A stretch of 9,738 bases of DNA from Candidatus Poribacteria bacterium. Its GTDB lineage: Bacteria; Poribacteria; WGA-4E; UBA9662. Positions 1 through 6,718 of the stretch are shown here, one piece after another; position 1 is the first letter of the stretch, and every line of letters starts with the position of its first letter. The translations under genes and the position numbers were made by a program. Location of the stretch: NCBI GenBank assembly GCA_002729015.1, contig PBVO01000087.1, positions 1 to 9,738 on the forward strand. The letters are read 5' to 3'. The notes below the pieces were generated by a model. That model made no database searches. It saw only the letters and a program-made list of their open reading frames with translations, and had not been told where the DNA came from.

Positions 1-2
1 TG

Positions 3-2756
3 CCTTATCGTTTCGAAACCCCTCACTTTCGTTTACATTATGCTATGACAGGAAAACATGCACCTCTACCGATTGACGATTTTCACCCTCGTAATGGCGT
101 GCCAGACTACGTGGATTTGATGGCTGACGCTGCCGAAAAGTCGTATAGAATCCAGATTTGGGAAATGGGTTTTAAGCCCATTATAGACGATTTTTGGGAA
201 TATCAAAATGGTGGCGATAAGAAACAAGACATCTACTTAATAAAGTTTGGCTCTCTTGGTTTGACCGTTGGTGAGTGGTATACCTCGGGTCGAATTACAC
301 CGAAAACTTCTCATCGTCCTCCCTACTACCTGATGAATTCTCAAATTGTTGCAACTTCGATGACAGGAGGCAGCAAATCAGAAACCAATGTCTACATTGA
401 GACTACCATGGCCCACGAGTTATTCCATGGTGTGCAGATGACCTACAATACTGATGCAAGTACTGGTGCTGTACTGATGATGCTGGAGTCTTCAGCCACC
501 TGGATGGAGCAAATTGTTTATGACGCCGGCCGTCGTGTTTTTCCAATCGGTTTCAACATAAATGGTTTGTCCGAACAACGCCTGAAGAGACAGTATGTTC
601 GGGACTTAAACGGTAATAATCTATCTTGGTCTTTTGATAGCTGGTTTGCTGATAATCTAGTACAAGTACAACTCGATAATCAAAGAGTACCAGCGATTGT
701 CATTTCAGCCTTTGCCGAGAGAGATATAGTTCTATCAGCCGACTTATCAGTCGGAAGAGACGAAATACAGTTCATAAAATATAATGGTGAAGAGGCAAAA
801 CCTAAAAAGGAAAAACGTTGGATACTTGAAGATAGCACCAATCAGCAAAAATACTACTTGTTGCCTAACGGGGGAAATAAAGTTCGAGTTTGGTCAGAAC
901 TAGCAGAGGAATTACGCCGAAACAAAATCATTTTGTCTGAAGACACGTGGGTGGAACATGAGAACACCGCAGAAACTAATACGTTTTGGAAAATCCGAGA
1001 TCAAGTTCGAAAGCGTAATTATTGGATTAAAGAAAACCCAGAAGATGAACAGTTATACTTTTATGAAGATTTGGACGGTGTGACAGATATTGACCCGTTA
1101 GGGGAAGCTGACGGGTGGAACTATTTTTCCCGGCAACTTTACGAATGGTTCTCTGTACCTGATGTTCAGATCGACTCTAAATCCGGTATTCATACTTATG
1201 GTAATATGATTTGGATTTTTTTTATGACCCAATACTTCGAAACTGATATTATGCGAAAGTACTTAGAAACTTTCTCTTCAGGAACTCAAGGAGACTATGG
1301 TGAGTTTACCCAATTATTTAATCAGTACGGTACCAATCTAGCAGATACATTTAAAACTTTCACCGTCTGGAATTATTTTACCGGCGATCGGGATGATGGT
1401 CGGCACTATTTTAACGGTCATCGAATTCCAACGGTTTTCATTGAACCAACCGATATTCACCAAACTTACCCAACTAACGTTTTTATTGATCGTTATACTA
1501 TTCCCAAACACTTCTCTTCTCGCTACATCCAGTTCAATCCACCCGTCGGTGAGGTAATTGACCAGTTTGCTATCAAAGTTGATGCTTTGGACTTAGCACC
1601 AGCGGATTTAAGCGTTATGACAGAGTCAACTTACAAAGAAGTATCTAGAGATTTGGGTCGTCACAGTAAAACAGGGCTGCGAGGTTGGGCTGCTAAAATC
1701 ATTATTGAGAAAAGTGATGGGTCGTATGATGTGGATGAAATTTTTCTCTACCAAAAATCGCAAGCCGGCCAGCTGGTAGTTGATGGATTTGGTAGTGATA
1801 TCCGTCAGCTCACGCTAGTAGTGATTAATATGCGACCTCAAACAGAACGAGTAATTCTTCCTTACTATAATACCGAAACCAAAAAAGGTATTCATCCGGG
1901 TGAATTTCGTTATGTAGCTGGCAAACCACCAAAGGGCCGTCTGTCCAAACCCACAGCTCGAAATATTATTCTTAAAAGGTCGCCAACTACCATTGGACAA
2001 CTTAAATCTGAGTCTGACAATGAAAGAACTTCTACTCAAAAAACACTTGACCGAGAAGGTGTCTTGATTGAGTGGGAGCTAGAAGATTTGAGTGACGTTC
2101 ATCGAGTCGCTATTATTCGCAAGCGCTACGACCATCAACTTCGCCAATCAGATACTCCCAATTTCAAAGATGATGCCGCTGTTTTACGGGCTAGCGACAA
2201 AAATGGAGATGGTTTAGCTGATGATGATGTCAACATGATAGGTATCGTTCGAGCCACCGATAATCGATTCATTGACGTTACAGCTTTCCAAGATGTCAAT
2301 GTAAAAAGTACTAAATTCAACCCAAATAAGGTTTTTTATGTTTATGCTGTTGTGCCAATGGACTCAAACGGTATTATGGGCCAGCCGAGTATTCAGGTTG
2401 ATAAAGTTTTTCCTAAATACCAACCGATGAAACATGCCGAAATGTATTTGGCAGGCACCCGTGTGTTACAAAGCTACCCTAATCCTTTCAATCCTGAAGT
2501 ATGGATTCCATTTGAATTAGCAGAGCCCGCGGAAGTATTTGTTGATATTTTTGATGCCGGCGGTCAATTGATAAGGACTGTCGTACTTGGTTATAAAGAA
2601 CGTGGGCGTTACTACCAACCCCAAAAAGCTGCTTACTGGAATGGTCACACTCAAGAAGGCGAACCCGCAGCTAGCGGTGTTTACTTCTATGTTTTACGAG
2701 CGAGTAGTAGCGAAAAAGAAGTAGTTGATACCGGCAAGATGGTTATTCTAAAGTAA
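3..2756 (+). CDS. MXAN_6640-like putative secreted zinc metallopeptidase with C-terminal FlgD/T9SS-like Ig module (5' partial)
   Basis: The reading frame is open to the left edge. Codons 3-44 read P-Y-R-F-E-T-P-H-F-R-L-H-Y-A, and HFRLHY belongs to the family pattern that runs on into G-x-H-A-x-P and N-G-V-P-D-Y-V. The ATG at 45 is therefore probably an internal methionine, and the true start with signal peptide lies upstream. Counting that Met as residue 1, the zinc motif HELFH is at 124-128, with a likely third ligand or helper in LESSATWME (E148 or E155). A charged insertion spans about 165-358, then the domain resumes with WFSVPDV and HTYGNMIW (368-390). Residues about 500-610 look like a beta-rich domain, and 672-788 like an Fn3 domain carrying a DKNGDGLADDD calcium loop (718-728). 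Residues 808-903 form the YPNPFNP...GVYFYVLRA...KMVILK module, a FlgD-type Ig fold often used for surface sorting. Likely exported; substrate unknown. TAA stop at 2754-2756, directly against the stop of the convergent gene. Confidence 0.85.
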   Translation, partial: PYRFETPHFRLHYAMTGKHAPLPIDDFHPRNGVPDYVDLMADAAEKSYRIQIWEMGFKPIIDDFWEYQNGGDKKQDIYLIKFGSLGLTVGEWYTSGRITPKTSHRPPYYLMNSQIVATSMTGGSKSETNVYIETTMAHELFHGVQMTYNTDASTGAVLMMLESSATWMEQIVYDAGRRVFPIGFNINGLSEQRLKRQYVRDLNGNNLSWSFDSWFADNLVQVQLDNQRVPAIVISAFAERDIVLSADLSVGRDEIQFIKYNGEEAKPKKEKRWILEDSTNQQKYYLLPNGGNKVRVWSELAEELRRNKIILSEDTWVEHENTAETNTFWKIRDQVRKRNYWIKENPEDEQLYFYEDLDGVTDIDPLGEADGWNYFSRQLYEWFSVPDVQIDSKSGIHTYGNMIWIFFMTQYFETDIMRKYLETFSSGTQGDYGEFTQLFNQYGTNLADTFKTFTVWNYFTGDRDDGRHYFNGHRIPTVFIEPTDIHQTYPTNVFIDRYTIPKHFSSRYIQFNPPVGEVIDQFAIKVDALDLAPADLSVMTESTYKEVSRDLGRHSKTGLRGWAAKIIIEKSDGSYDVDEIFLYQKSQAGQLVVDGFGSDIRQLTLVVINMRPQTERVILPYYNTETKKGIHPGEFRYVAGKPPKGRLSKPTARNIILKRSPTTIGQLKSESDNERTSTQKTLDREGVLIEWELEDLSDVHRVAIIRKRYDHQLRQSDTPNFKDDAAVLRASDKNGDGLADDDVNMIGIVRATDNRFIDVTAFQDVNVKSTKFNPNKVFYVYAVVPMDSNGIMGQPSIQVDKVFPKYQPMKHAEMYLAGTRVLQSYPNPFNPEVWIPFELAEPAEVFVDIFDAGGQLIRTVVLGYKERGRYYQPQKAAYWNGHTQEGEPAASGVYFYVLRASSSEKEVVDTGKMVILK

Positions 2757-5144
2757 TCAGTGCTTTGCACAACGAAAGCCTACCCACGACAAGGTTTGGT
2801 CAGGAGATAAGGCCAAACGAAAAGGCTTTAGGCTTTCTAACTGGCGACTTTTCCAAGATCCACCTTTAATGATTCGTTTGCCTGCCTCCTCAGATAGAGT
2901 CCACTCTGCAACATTAGAAGCCAAGTCGAAAACTGAAGAAGGAGTAACATCTGAACCTTGAGTGCCAACCTCAATTGGTCCAGTCATTTCCCAGTCTGCA
3001 TTTGTTAGAGGTCCTCTCCCCCAAGGAAATAATCGCCGCTGAGCGGCTATCTCCCATTGTTCCACAGTAGGTAAGATTTTGTTTTTCCATTCGGCAAAAG
3101 CACATGCCCCAAACCAGCTGACACCAACCACGGGCAAGTTCTCTGATCGTGTTCCCTCTTTCACTCGAAATTTATCATCCACTTTTTCGATGTTCACGTA
3201 AGTTGCCGAAAGATTAATCAAATCAGAAACTAACAAATCAGTCTGATTGAGGAATTCAACAAAATCCAAATTGGTAACTTCGTACTGATCAATGAAAAAA
3301 TCTGTTTGATGACCGGAAACAATTTTCACCATTCCGGTTGGTACTGTCATTAATGGTGTTTCGGTGTTTTGGTTCTTTCTTATCGTTTGTCCAATACTAT
3401 TATCATGAATATCTTTTGTTGGTGGTGAAATTAGATTTATTACATCTGTCTTGCTAAATGAATGTTTTACTTGAATCTCAATCGGCAAAACAACTACCGA
3501 AAATCCATCAGTCAAGTTTAGATCAAACTTCTGTGGTCCAGTAGAATTGGAATTGAAGATCAATTTCCAACTCCAATGATCTTCTTGTAGTTGAAAATCA
3601 ATCGGTGATCCAATTTGTTCAATTGTTATTCCAACCACAGGCGGCAGAACTGATAGTGATAGGGAGTCCAACTCCGAATCTTCAGCAACGATAATTAGTG
3701 TTAAATTTTCGCTTGCTTCAGTTTCAAAAACTAAAGGAATTGTGTCAACTGATCGCTCGTCAATATAAAGGAAACGGGGTGGAGAGTTAGCATCAACCTT
3801 AACCACAAAATTGATTGATTTTGATTGGTTATCATTCGTGATAGCGTAAAACTGAAAATTAAACTTGCCTACCTGATTTAGTGTAGGTTTCCAACTAAGC
3901 CAACGCTCATCAGAAAAAGTAGCATTCTCTGGAATTTTTCTGGCCCATATAACTGCTTTTTGGGATGTACTAAATTCAACACGAAAAGACTGACCAACAG
4001 TAATTTTATCTGGAGGCTCAGGAGATAAATTAACCACTAATTTAGAAGTTTCTGCTAATTTAGAAGTTTCTGCCAGTCTAGGTATATCTCCTGTTGTTTT
4101 TTTGGATACTTTTGGTGGTTTCAATTGTGGTTTGATTGTTCTTTTTGCTACTGGCTTTAGCGGTTTCTTTTCTATGTTTTTTGATGACCTAGAATTAAGT
4201 GAATAGCTGAAGATCTCTCCTTGATTGGTTGACACCCAATATTTTTCTAAATTGGTCAAAAAGCATGTAATTGAAGTATAAGTTCGGGATTCTAGTCGCT
4301 GGAGATTCCTATTGGTTTGCTTCAAAATATCCCATTGCTTAACTTGACCACTCTTTTCTAGGGTTAGTATGGTGTTAGATGGGCCAAAGCAGAAAGCTAA
4401 AAAAGAATCATTACTAACTTCACAGGTGTAAATTGGCTGTTGATCTGCTGCATTCTTCTTCGAGGCTTTTGTATCATAAATCAGGATTTTGTTATTCGAA
4501 TGTACTCCTGTTAACTGACCTTCTTGATCAAATTGAATCGACTGAACTGATTGCAAAAGTGGGTCGGTGTACCATAGTTGTTTCCGTTCAACAAAATTCC
4601 ACAGTGAGAGTTCTCCGCCACGATAGATCAAATATTTCTGACTGAAGAAGTGAAAACAAATTTGGTCAACATGACTGTTGTTAGATCCAATAGTGTGAAT
4701 TGGCTTCCGTTGTTTTGAATCATAAATCAGAACTGTTCCATCTACCAAGCCAACATTAAGATGATTTTGACTGAAAGACAAATTAGCAACTTCACGTTTA
4801 GGTCGAACTAAATTTTGGCTTGGGAATTGAGGATTAATATCTAAATCAAAAATATAAATTTTGTTTTCTTTGCTGCTGTAAGCAAGTTTAGAACCAGATA
4901 TGGTTACATGTTGGGGGCTAGCAACTGGGATTTTCTTTATAATCTGAGGTTTATCAAATTGATCAACTCTTAATAAAATAATCTGGTTAGACGTTACAGC
5001 ATAAGCCTCCAAATTTTCATTATCAGAAACAACTTCAATATCAAGAATCGGCTCAGACACAATCTGACGACCTAAACTATCAGAAGTGCAAAATGAAAGA
5101 AATATTACAAGTAACAATCGTCCTATATTAAATAAAGACATCAC
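2757..5144 (-). CDS. Exported WD40 propeller / Ig-like / SUMF1 (FGE-like) fusion protein
   Basis: 795 residues. The N-terminus (hydrophobic about 9-19, small residues to 25) is a signal peptide; Cys19 lacks a good lipobox. Seven WD40-type blade ends are visible at about 53-60, 94-101, 135-142, 176-183, 217-224, 265-272 and 308-315. Their spacing is 41-48 residues, enough for one closed seven-bladed propeller. A Lys/Pro linker (326-355) and a short AETSKL duplication precede two Ig/cadherin-like domains (about 379-455 and 456-560). Residues 602-795 are a formylglycine-generating-enzyme (SUMF1) fold: FFIDQYEVTN, VVGVSWFGACAFAEW, LPTVEQWEIAA, FPWG, DLASNVAEW, KGGSW, GFRC. The usual active-site cysteine pair before the last motif is absent (FRLALS at 775-780), and the segment between the MVKIVSG start and FFIDQYEVTN is about 20 residues shorter than usual. 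Sulfatase activation is therefore unlikely; ligand binding in the envelope is more plausible. Start is GTG at 5142-5144 or ATG at 5139-5141; neither has a clear Shine-Dalgarno. Confidence 0.85.
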   Translation of the reverse strand: MMSLFNIGRLLLVIFLSFCTSDSLGRQIVSEPILDIEVVSDNENLEAYAVTSNQIILLRVDQFDKPQIIKKIPVASPQHVTISGSKLAYSSKENKIYIFDLDINPQFPSQNLVRPKREVANLSFSQNHLNVGLVDGTVLIYDSKQRKPIHTIGSNNSHVDQICFHFFSQKYLIYRGGELSLWNFVERKQLWYTDPLLQSVQSIQFDQEGQLTGVHSNNKILIYDTKASKKNAADQQPIYTCEVSNDSFLAFCFGPSNTILTLEKSGQVKQWDILKQTNRNLQRLESRTYTSITCFLTNLEKYWVSTNQGEIFSYSLNSRSSKNIEKKPLKPVAKRTIKPQLKPPKVSKKTTGDIPRLAETSKLAETSKLVVNLSPEPPDKITVGQSFRVEFSTSQKAVIWARKIPENATFSDERWLSWKPTLNQVGKFNFQFYAITNDNQSKSINFVVKVDANSPPRFLYIDERSVDTIPLVFETEASENLTLIIVAEDSELDSLSLSVLPPVVGITIEQIGSPIDFQLQEDHWSWKLIFNSNSTGPQKFDLNLTDGFSVVVLPIEIQVKHSFSKTDVINLISPPTKDIHDNSIGQTIRKNQNTETPLMTVPTGMVKIVSGHQTDFFIDQYEVTNLDFVEFLNQTDLLVSDLINLSATYVNIEKVDDKFRVKEGTRSENLPVVGVSWFGACAFAEWKNKILPTVEQWEIAAQRRLFPWGRGPLTNADWEMTGPIEVGTQGSDVTPSSVFDLASNVAEWTLSEEAGKRIIKGGSWKSRQLESLKPFRLALSPDQTLSWVGFRCAKH
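2760..3341 (-). other. FGE-sulfatase/SUMF1-like domain lacking the catalytic cysteine pair
   Basis: This is the C-terminal domain (residues about 602-795) of the fusion protein. The conserved family landmarks occur in order. The only cysteines in the domain are C681 and C792, neither at the position of the two catalytic cysteines of aerobic FGE (the C-x4-C arrangement shortly before the final GFRC). This points to a binding or structural role rather than cysteine-to-formylglycine oxidation. Confidence 0.7.
4037..4072. repeat. Perfect 2 x 18-bp tandem repeat inside the fusion gene
   Basis: The 18-bp unit ctaatttagaagtttctg occurs at 4037-4054 and again at 4055-4072 without mismatch. The period is a multiple of three, so it duplicates six residues (AETSKL) in the linker between propeller and first Ig-like domain. 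The exactness suggests recent slippage or a variable-length linker. Confidence 0.9.
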
Positions 5145-5246
5145 TGATTACAATGCGATTAAGTAGTACACTGATGTGGGAAACTCCTGCTGACCGAATC
5201 ATCATCTGAACGCCAAAAACACATCAAGTAAAGTTAATTTGGCATT

Positions 5247-5257
5247 GGTAAATTACC
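5247..5257. promoter_or_regulatory. Short palindrome, possible operator
   Basis: GGTAA-A-TTACC is a perfect 5-1-5 inverted repeat between divergent genes, about 90 bp upstream of the small plus-strand gene. Its size and place fit a repressor half-site pair, but a match of this length can arise by chance in AT-rich DNA. Confidence 0.2.
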
Positions 5258-5282
5258 CACTGTTGTTAGCTAGGAAGTTATC

Positions 5283-5311
5283 TTGACCTCGAACAAAGAC
5301 TATGTTAACCT
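5283..5311 (+). promoter_or_regulatory. Possible sigma-70-type promoter for the small basic peptide gene
   Basis: TTGACC at 5283-5288 matches five of six bases of the -35 consensus. After 17 bp comes TAACCT (5306-5311), which keeps the first two and last bases of the -10 box. The spacing is optimal and the -10 ends about 33 bp before the ATG at 5345. The weak -10 box keeps confidence low. Confidence 0.3.
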
Positions 5312-5328
5312 ACCAGAAAGAACGTAAC

Positions 5329-5336
5329 AAGAAGGA
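5329..5336 (+). promoter_or_regulatory. Ribosome binding site of the small basic peptide gene
   Basis: AAGAAGGA lies 8 nt upstream of the ATG at 5345. It is among the better Shine-Dalgarno sequences in the window and is the main reason for preferring this plus-strand reading over the overlapping antisense frame. Confidence 0.55.
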
Positions 5337-5344
5337 CTTTTGTA

Positions 5345-5539
5345 ATGAGATCTATTGCTCGTTCTGGCAGGGGGTTACTGAGCCGTTCGCAAATAATGAG
5401 AGGCAGAAACTTCCGTTCAAGAGCCCTTCCACGTAAACAACGAAACTCCGCATTTGTCAGCGGCATTCGGCGTCGGCGAGCACGAATTCGAGCATCGAGC
5501 ATTTCTCGGCGGCTTTCCCGCTTTAACCGATTAGTCTAG
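5345..5539 (+). CDS. Small, extremely arginine-rich hypothetical protein (64 aa)
   Basis: I do not recognise this protein. It has 64 residues with 20 Arg, 1 Lys, 11 Ser and no Asp or Glu, including an IRRRRARIR run at 41-49. It has no membrane segment or signal peptide. Such composition suits nucleic-acid or ribosome binding, like protamines or small ribosomal proteins, but it matches none of the small ribosomal proteins I compared by memory (bL34, bL35, bS21, bTHX). Support for coding: AAGAAGGA 8 nt before the ATG, a possible promoter further upstream, lower G+C at third codon positions (about 42%) than overall as in neighbours, and a TAG stop fitting exactly against the convergent gene. An antisense frame on the minus strand (5305-5502) is also arginine-rich and has no convincing ribosome site. 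The gene could still be a spurious frame over an untranslated RNA. Confidence 0.5.
   Translation: MRSIARSGRGLLSRSQIMRGRNFRSRALPRKQRNSAFVSGIRRRRARIRASSISRRLSRFNRLV
5536..5539. other. Shared CTAG palindrome providing both stop codons
   Basis: The plus-strand bases CTAG read TAG on both strands. Bases 5537-5539 end the 64-aa gene and 5536-5538 (complement) end the 390-aa gene. The two convergent genes overlap by their stop codons with no room for an intergenic terminator. Confidence 0.6.
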
Positions 5540-6708
5540 TTGTCGTCTAGGCTGAAAATCAGCGCGACTTTCTCGCCCGAAACCCCTAGTTTTTGCGCGA
5601 TTTCTGCTTCACCTAATCCTTCTTCCTGTCGTAGCCTTTGGGCCTTCTCCTTCAGTTTCTCGATTTCTAGATCGCTGATTTCTTCGATTTGGGTGCTGTC
5701 GATTTCTTCCACCGGTATTTTTGAATCATTTTCTTCTGATAATGAGTTACTAGTTTTAGTTTCTGGATTAACTGAATCAGAATTAGCAGTTTCGAGATTT
5801 GCCTGCAGAAGGTTCTCGAAATTTTTATCGTTACCCTCAATAAACTGTTGCTTAGTTGAAATGTTTGATGACTCACTTGGTATTTCTCTTAAAACAACTT
5901 CCCTTATGATTTGGTGATTCCTACGTAACCCTAGAGCGATTCTCAAAAGTCCCAGCAAAATAATTAGATCAATAGGTATTCGTAGATACTTACGCCAAAC
6001 TTCGACAACTTGTAGCCAAAATGTTTGATCTGTCGTATTCTTTTGAACCTTAATTTCGGGAATCTGTGGTAAAACTTGGGCAAATGCATGTGCAGTAGCT
6101 AGTGATTTAACCTCATTATCGGAACCAAGGTCCCTATTTAATTTCTGCTGACTATTGTTGGATTGCCTTGTTTCTTGCTTAGGAAGTTGTATACTTCTAT
6201 TGTCTGGCTCTGGAGGTTGGGCCGGTTTTTCATCGAACCTGATCCATAAAACAGATTTTCCCGGACGCATTTCACTACGTGTTGACTTACGAGGCTGATC
6301 ACTGGACGAATACCTCAGTTCATAATTGAGCGAATGGTGCAGACTAATAACTACATCTGAGCCTTCCTGACTAATCGAAGCTCGATTTACTGGTGAATCA
6401 GGATCGCGATATATTACCCATTTAGACTCACTCCAGTGTCGGTTTTCTTTTCTTTCGAGGAACTTTGTGCAACGGGTATTACTGACTTGGATTTTCAAGT
6501 ACCCACGGTTTGGTGTATGCTCTTCATTGAAACTGAAAGGATTACTAAAAATAGCAACAAACTTTCCTCCTGTTTCATTTAAATCGATATCCTCAAGCTG
6601 ATTACCCGCTGATTGACATTCGAGTATGCGAACTGAACAGAACAGCAATGCAACGAACATGACCCAAAGAAAATATCTACTGCAAAGAAGGTTATATTTC
6701 CATCTCAT
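5536..6708 (-). CDS. Two-TM protein with extracytoplasmic domain and SwrB/DUF6115-DUF2802-like C-terminal HTH tail
   Basis: 390 residues, last gene of the flagellar operon, 10 bp after the fapA-like gene. Residues about 11-27 are a membrane anchor or signal peptide. Residues 45-160 are beta-rich, followed by a Pro/Gln/Asn-rich linker (163-195). A second hydrophobic segment lies at 243-260. The cytoplasmic tail is acidic and low-complexity to about 345, then a helix (346-361) leads into GLGEAEIAQKLGVSGEKVALI (364-384). That end resembles the short HTH-like C-terminus of DUF6115, DUF2802 and SwrB-type proteins, which also sit beside sigma-28 or FlhG in flagellar loci. SwrB promotes flagellar basal-body maturation in Bacillus; a similar role is inference. 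The extracytoplasmic domain is unlike SwrB; an AMIN-like or FliO-like relation is possible but unproven. The start ATG has only CGGA directly before it, so translation may be coupled to the upstream gene. TAG stop overlaps the convergent gene's stop. Confidence 0.8.
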   Translation of the reverse strand: MRWKYNLLCSRYFLWVMFVALLFCSVRILECQSAGNQLEDIDLNETGGKFVAIFSNPFSFNEEHTPNRGYLKIQVSNTRCTKFLERKENRHWSESKWVIYRDPDSPVNRASISQEGSDVVISLHHSLNYELRYSSSDQPRKSTRSEMRPGKSVLWIRFDEKPAQPPEPDNRSIQLPKQETRQSNNSQQKLNRDLGSDNEVKSLATAHAFAQVLPQIPEIKVQKNTTDQTFWLQVVEVWRKYLRIPIDLIILLGLLRIALGLRRNHQIIREVVLREIPSESSNISTKQQFIEGNDKNFENLLQANLETANSDSVNPETKTSNSLSEENDSKIPVEEIDSTQIEEISDLEIEKLKEKAQRLRQEEGLGEAEIAQKLGVSGEKVALIFSLDDN

Positions 6709-6718
6709 TCCGATTGAT

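Larger units (their letters stand above)
5145..5344. promoter_or_regulatory. Divergent intergenic region
   Basis: These 200 bp separate the minus-strand WD40/SUMF1 gene from the plus-strand small basic peptide gene, so both promoters should lie here. Visible elements are a possible sigma-70-type promoter on the plus strand, an 11-bp palindrome GGTAA-A-TTACC (5247-5257), and two copies of CACTGAT (5142-5148 and 5169-5175) next to the minus-strand start. I could not identify a convincing minus-strand promoter or an RNA gene here. Confidence 0.45.

Noticed and set aside
4433..4645. Plus-strand frame of 70 aa inside the WD40 region
   Set aside because: Lies wholly within a well-supported propeller-coding gene on the other strand, with no ribosome site or family resemblance.
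5229..5255. TAAAGTTA followed 11 bp later by GTAAATTA, read as a FliA promoter for the small plus-strand gene
   Set aside because: The -35-like half is good but the -10-like half matches only about half of GCCGATAA; not enough to call.
5145..5344. Small structured RNA or riboswitch in the divergent intergenic region
   Set aside because: Only one short palindrome is visible and no long stem, terminator or known motif.
5305..5502. Minus-strand frame of 65 aa antisense to the small basic peptide gene
   Set aside because: Weak ribosome site, no recognisable domain, and it overlaps almost completely a plus-strand frame with better initiation signals and a tidy stop.
5540..5917. Plus-strand Ser/Phe-rich frame of 125 aa opposite the SwrB-like gene
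   Set aside because: Its Ser/Phe/Leu composition is the antisense image of the acidic, Lys/Glu-rich tail coded on the minus strand.
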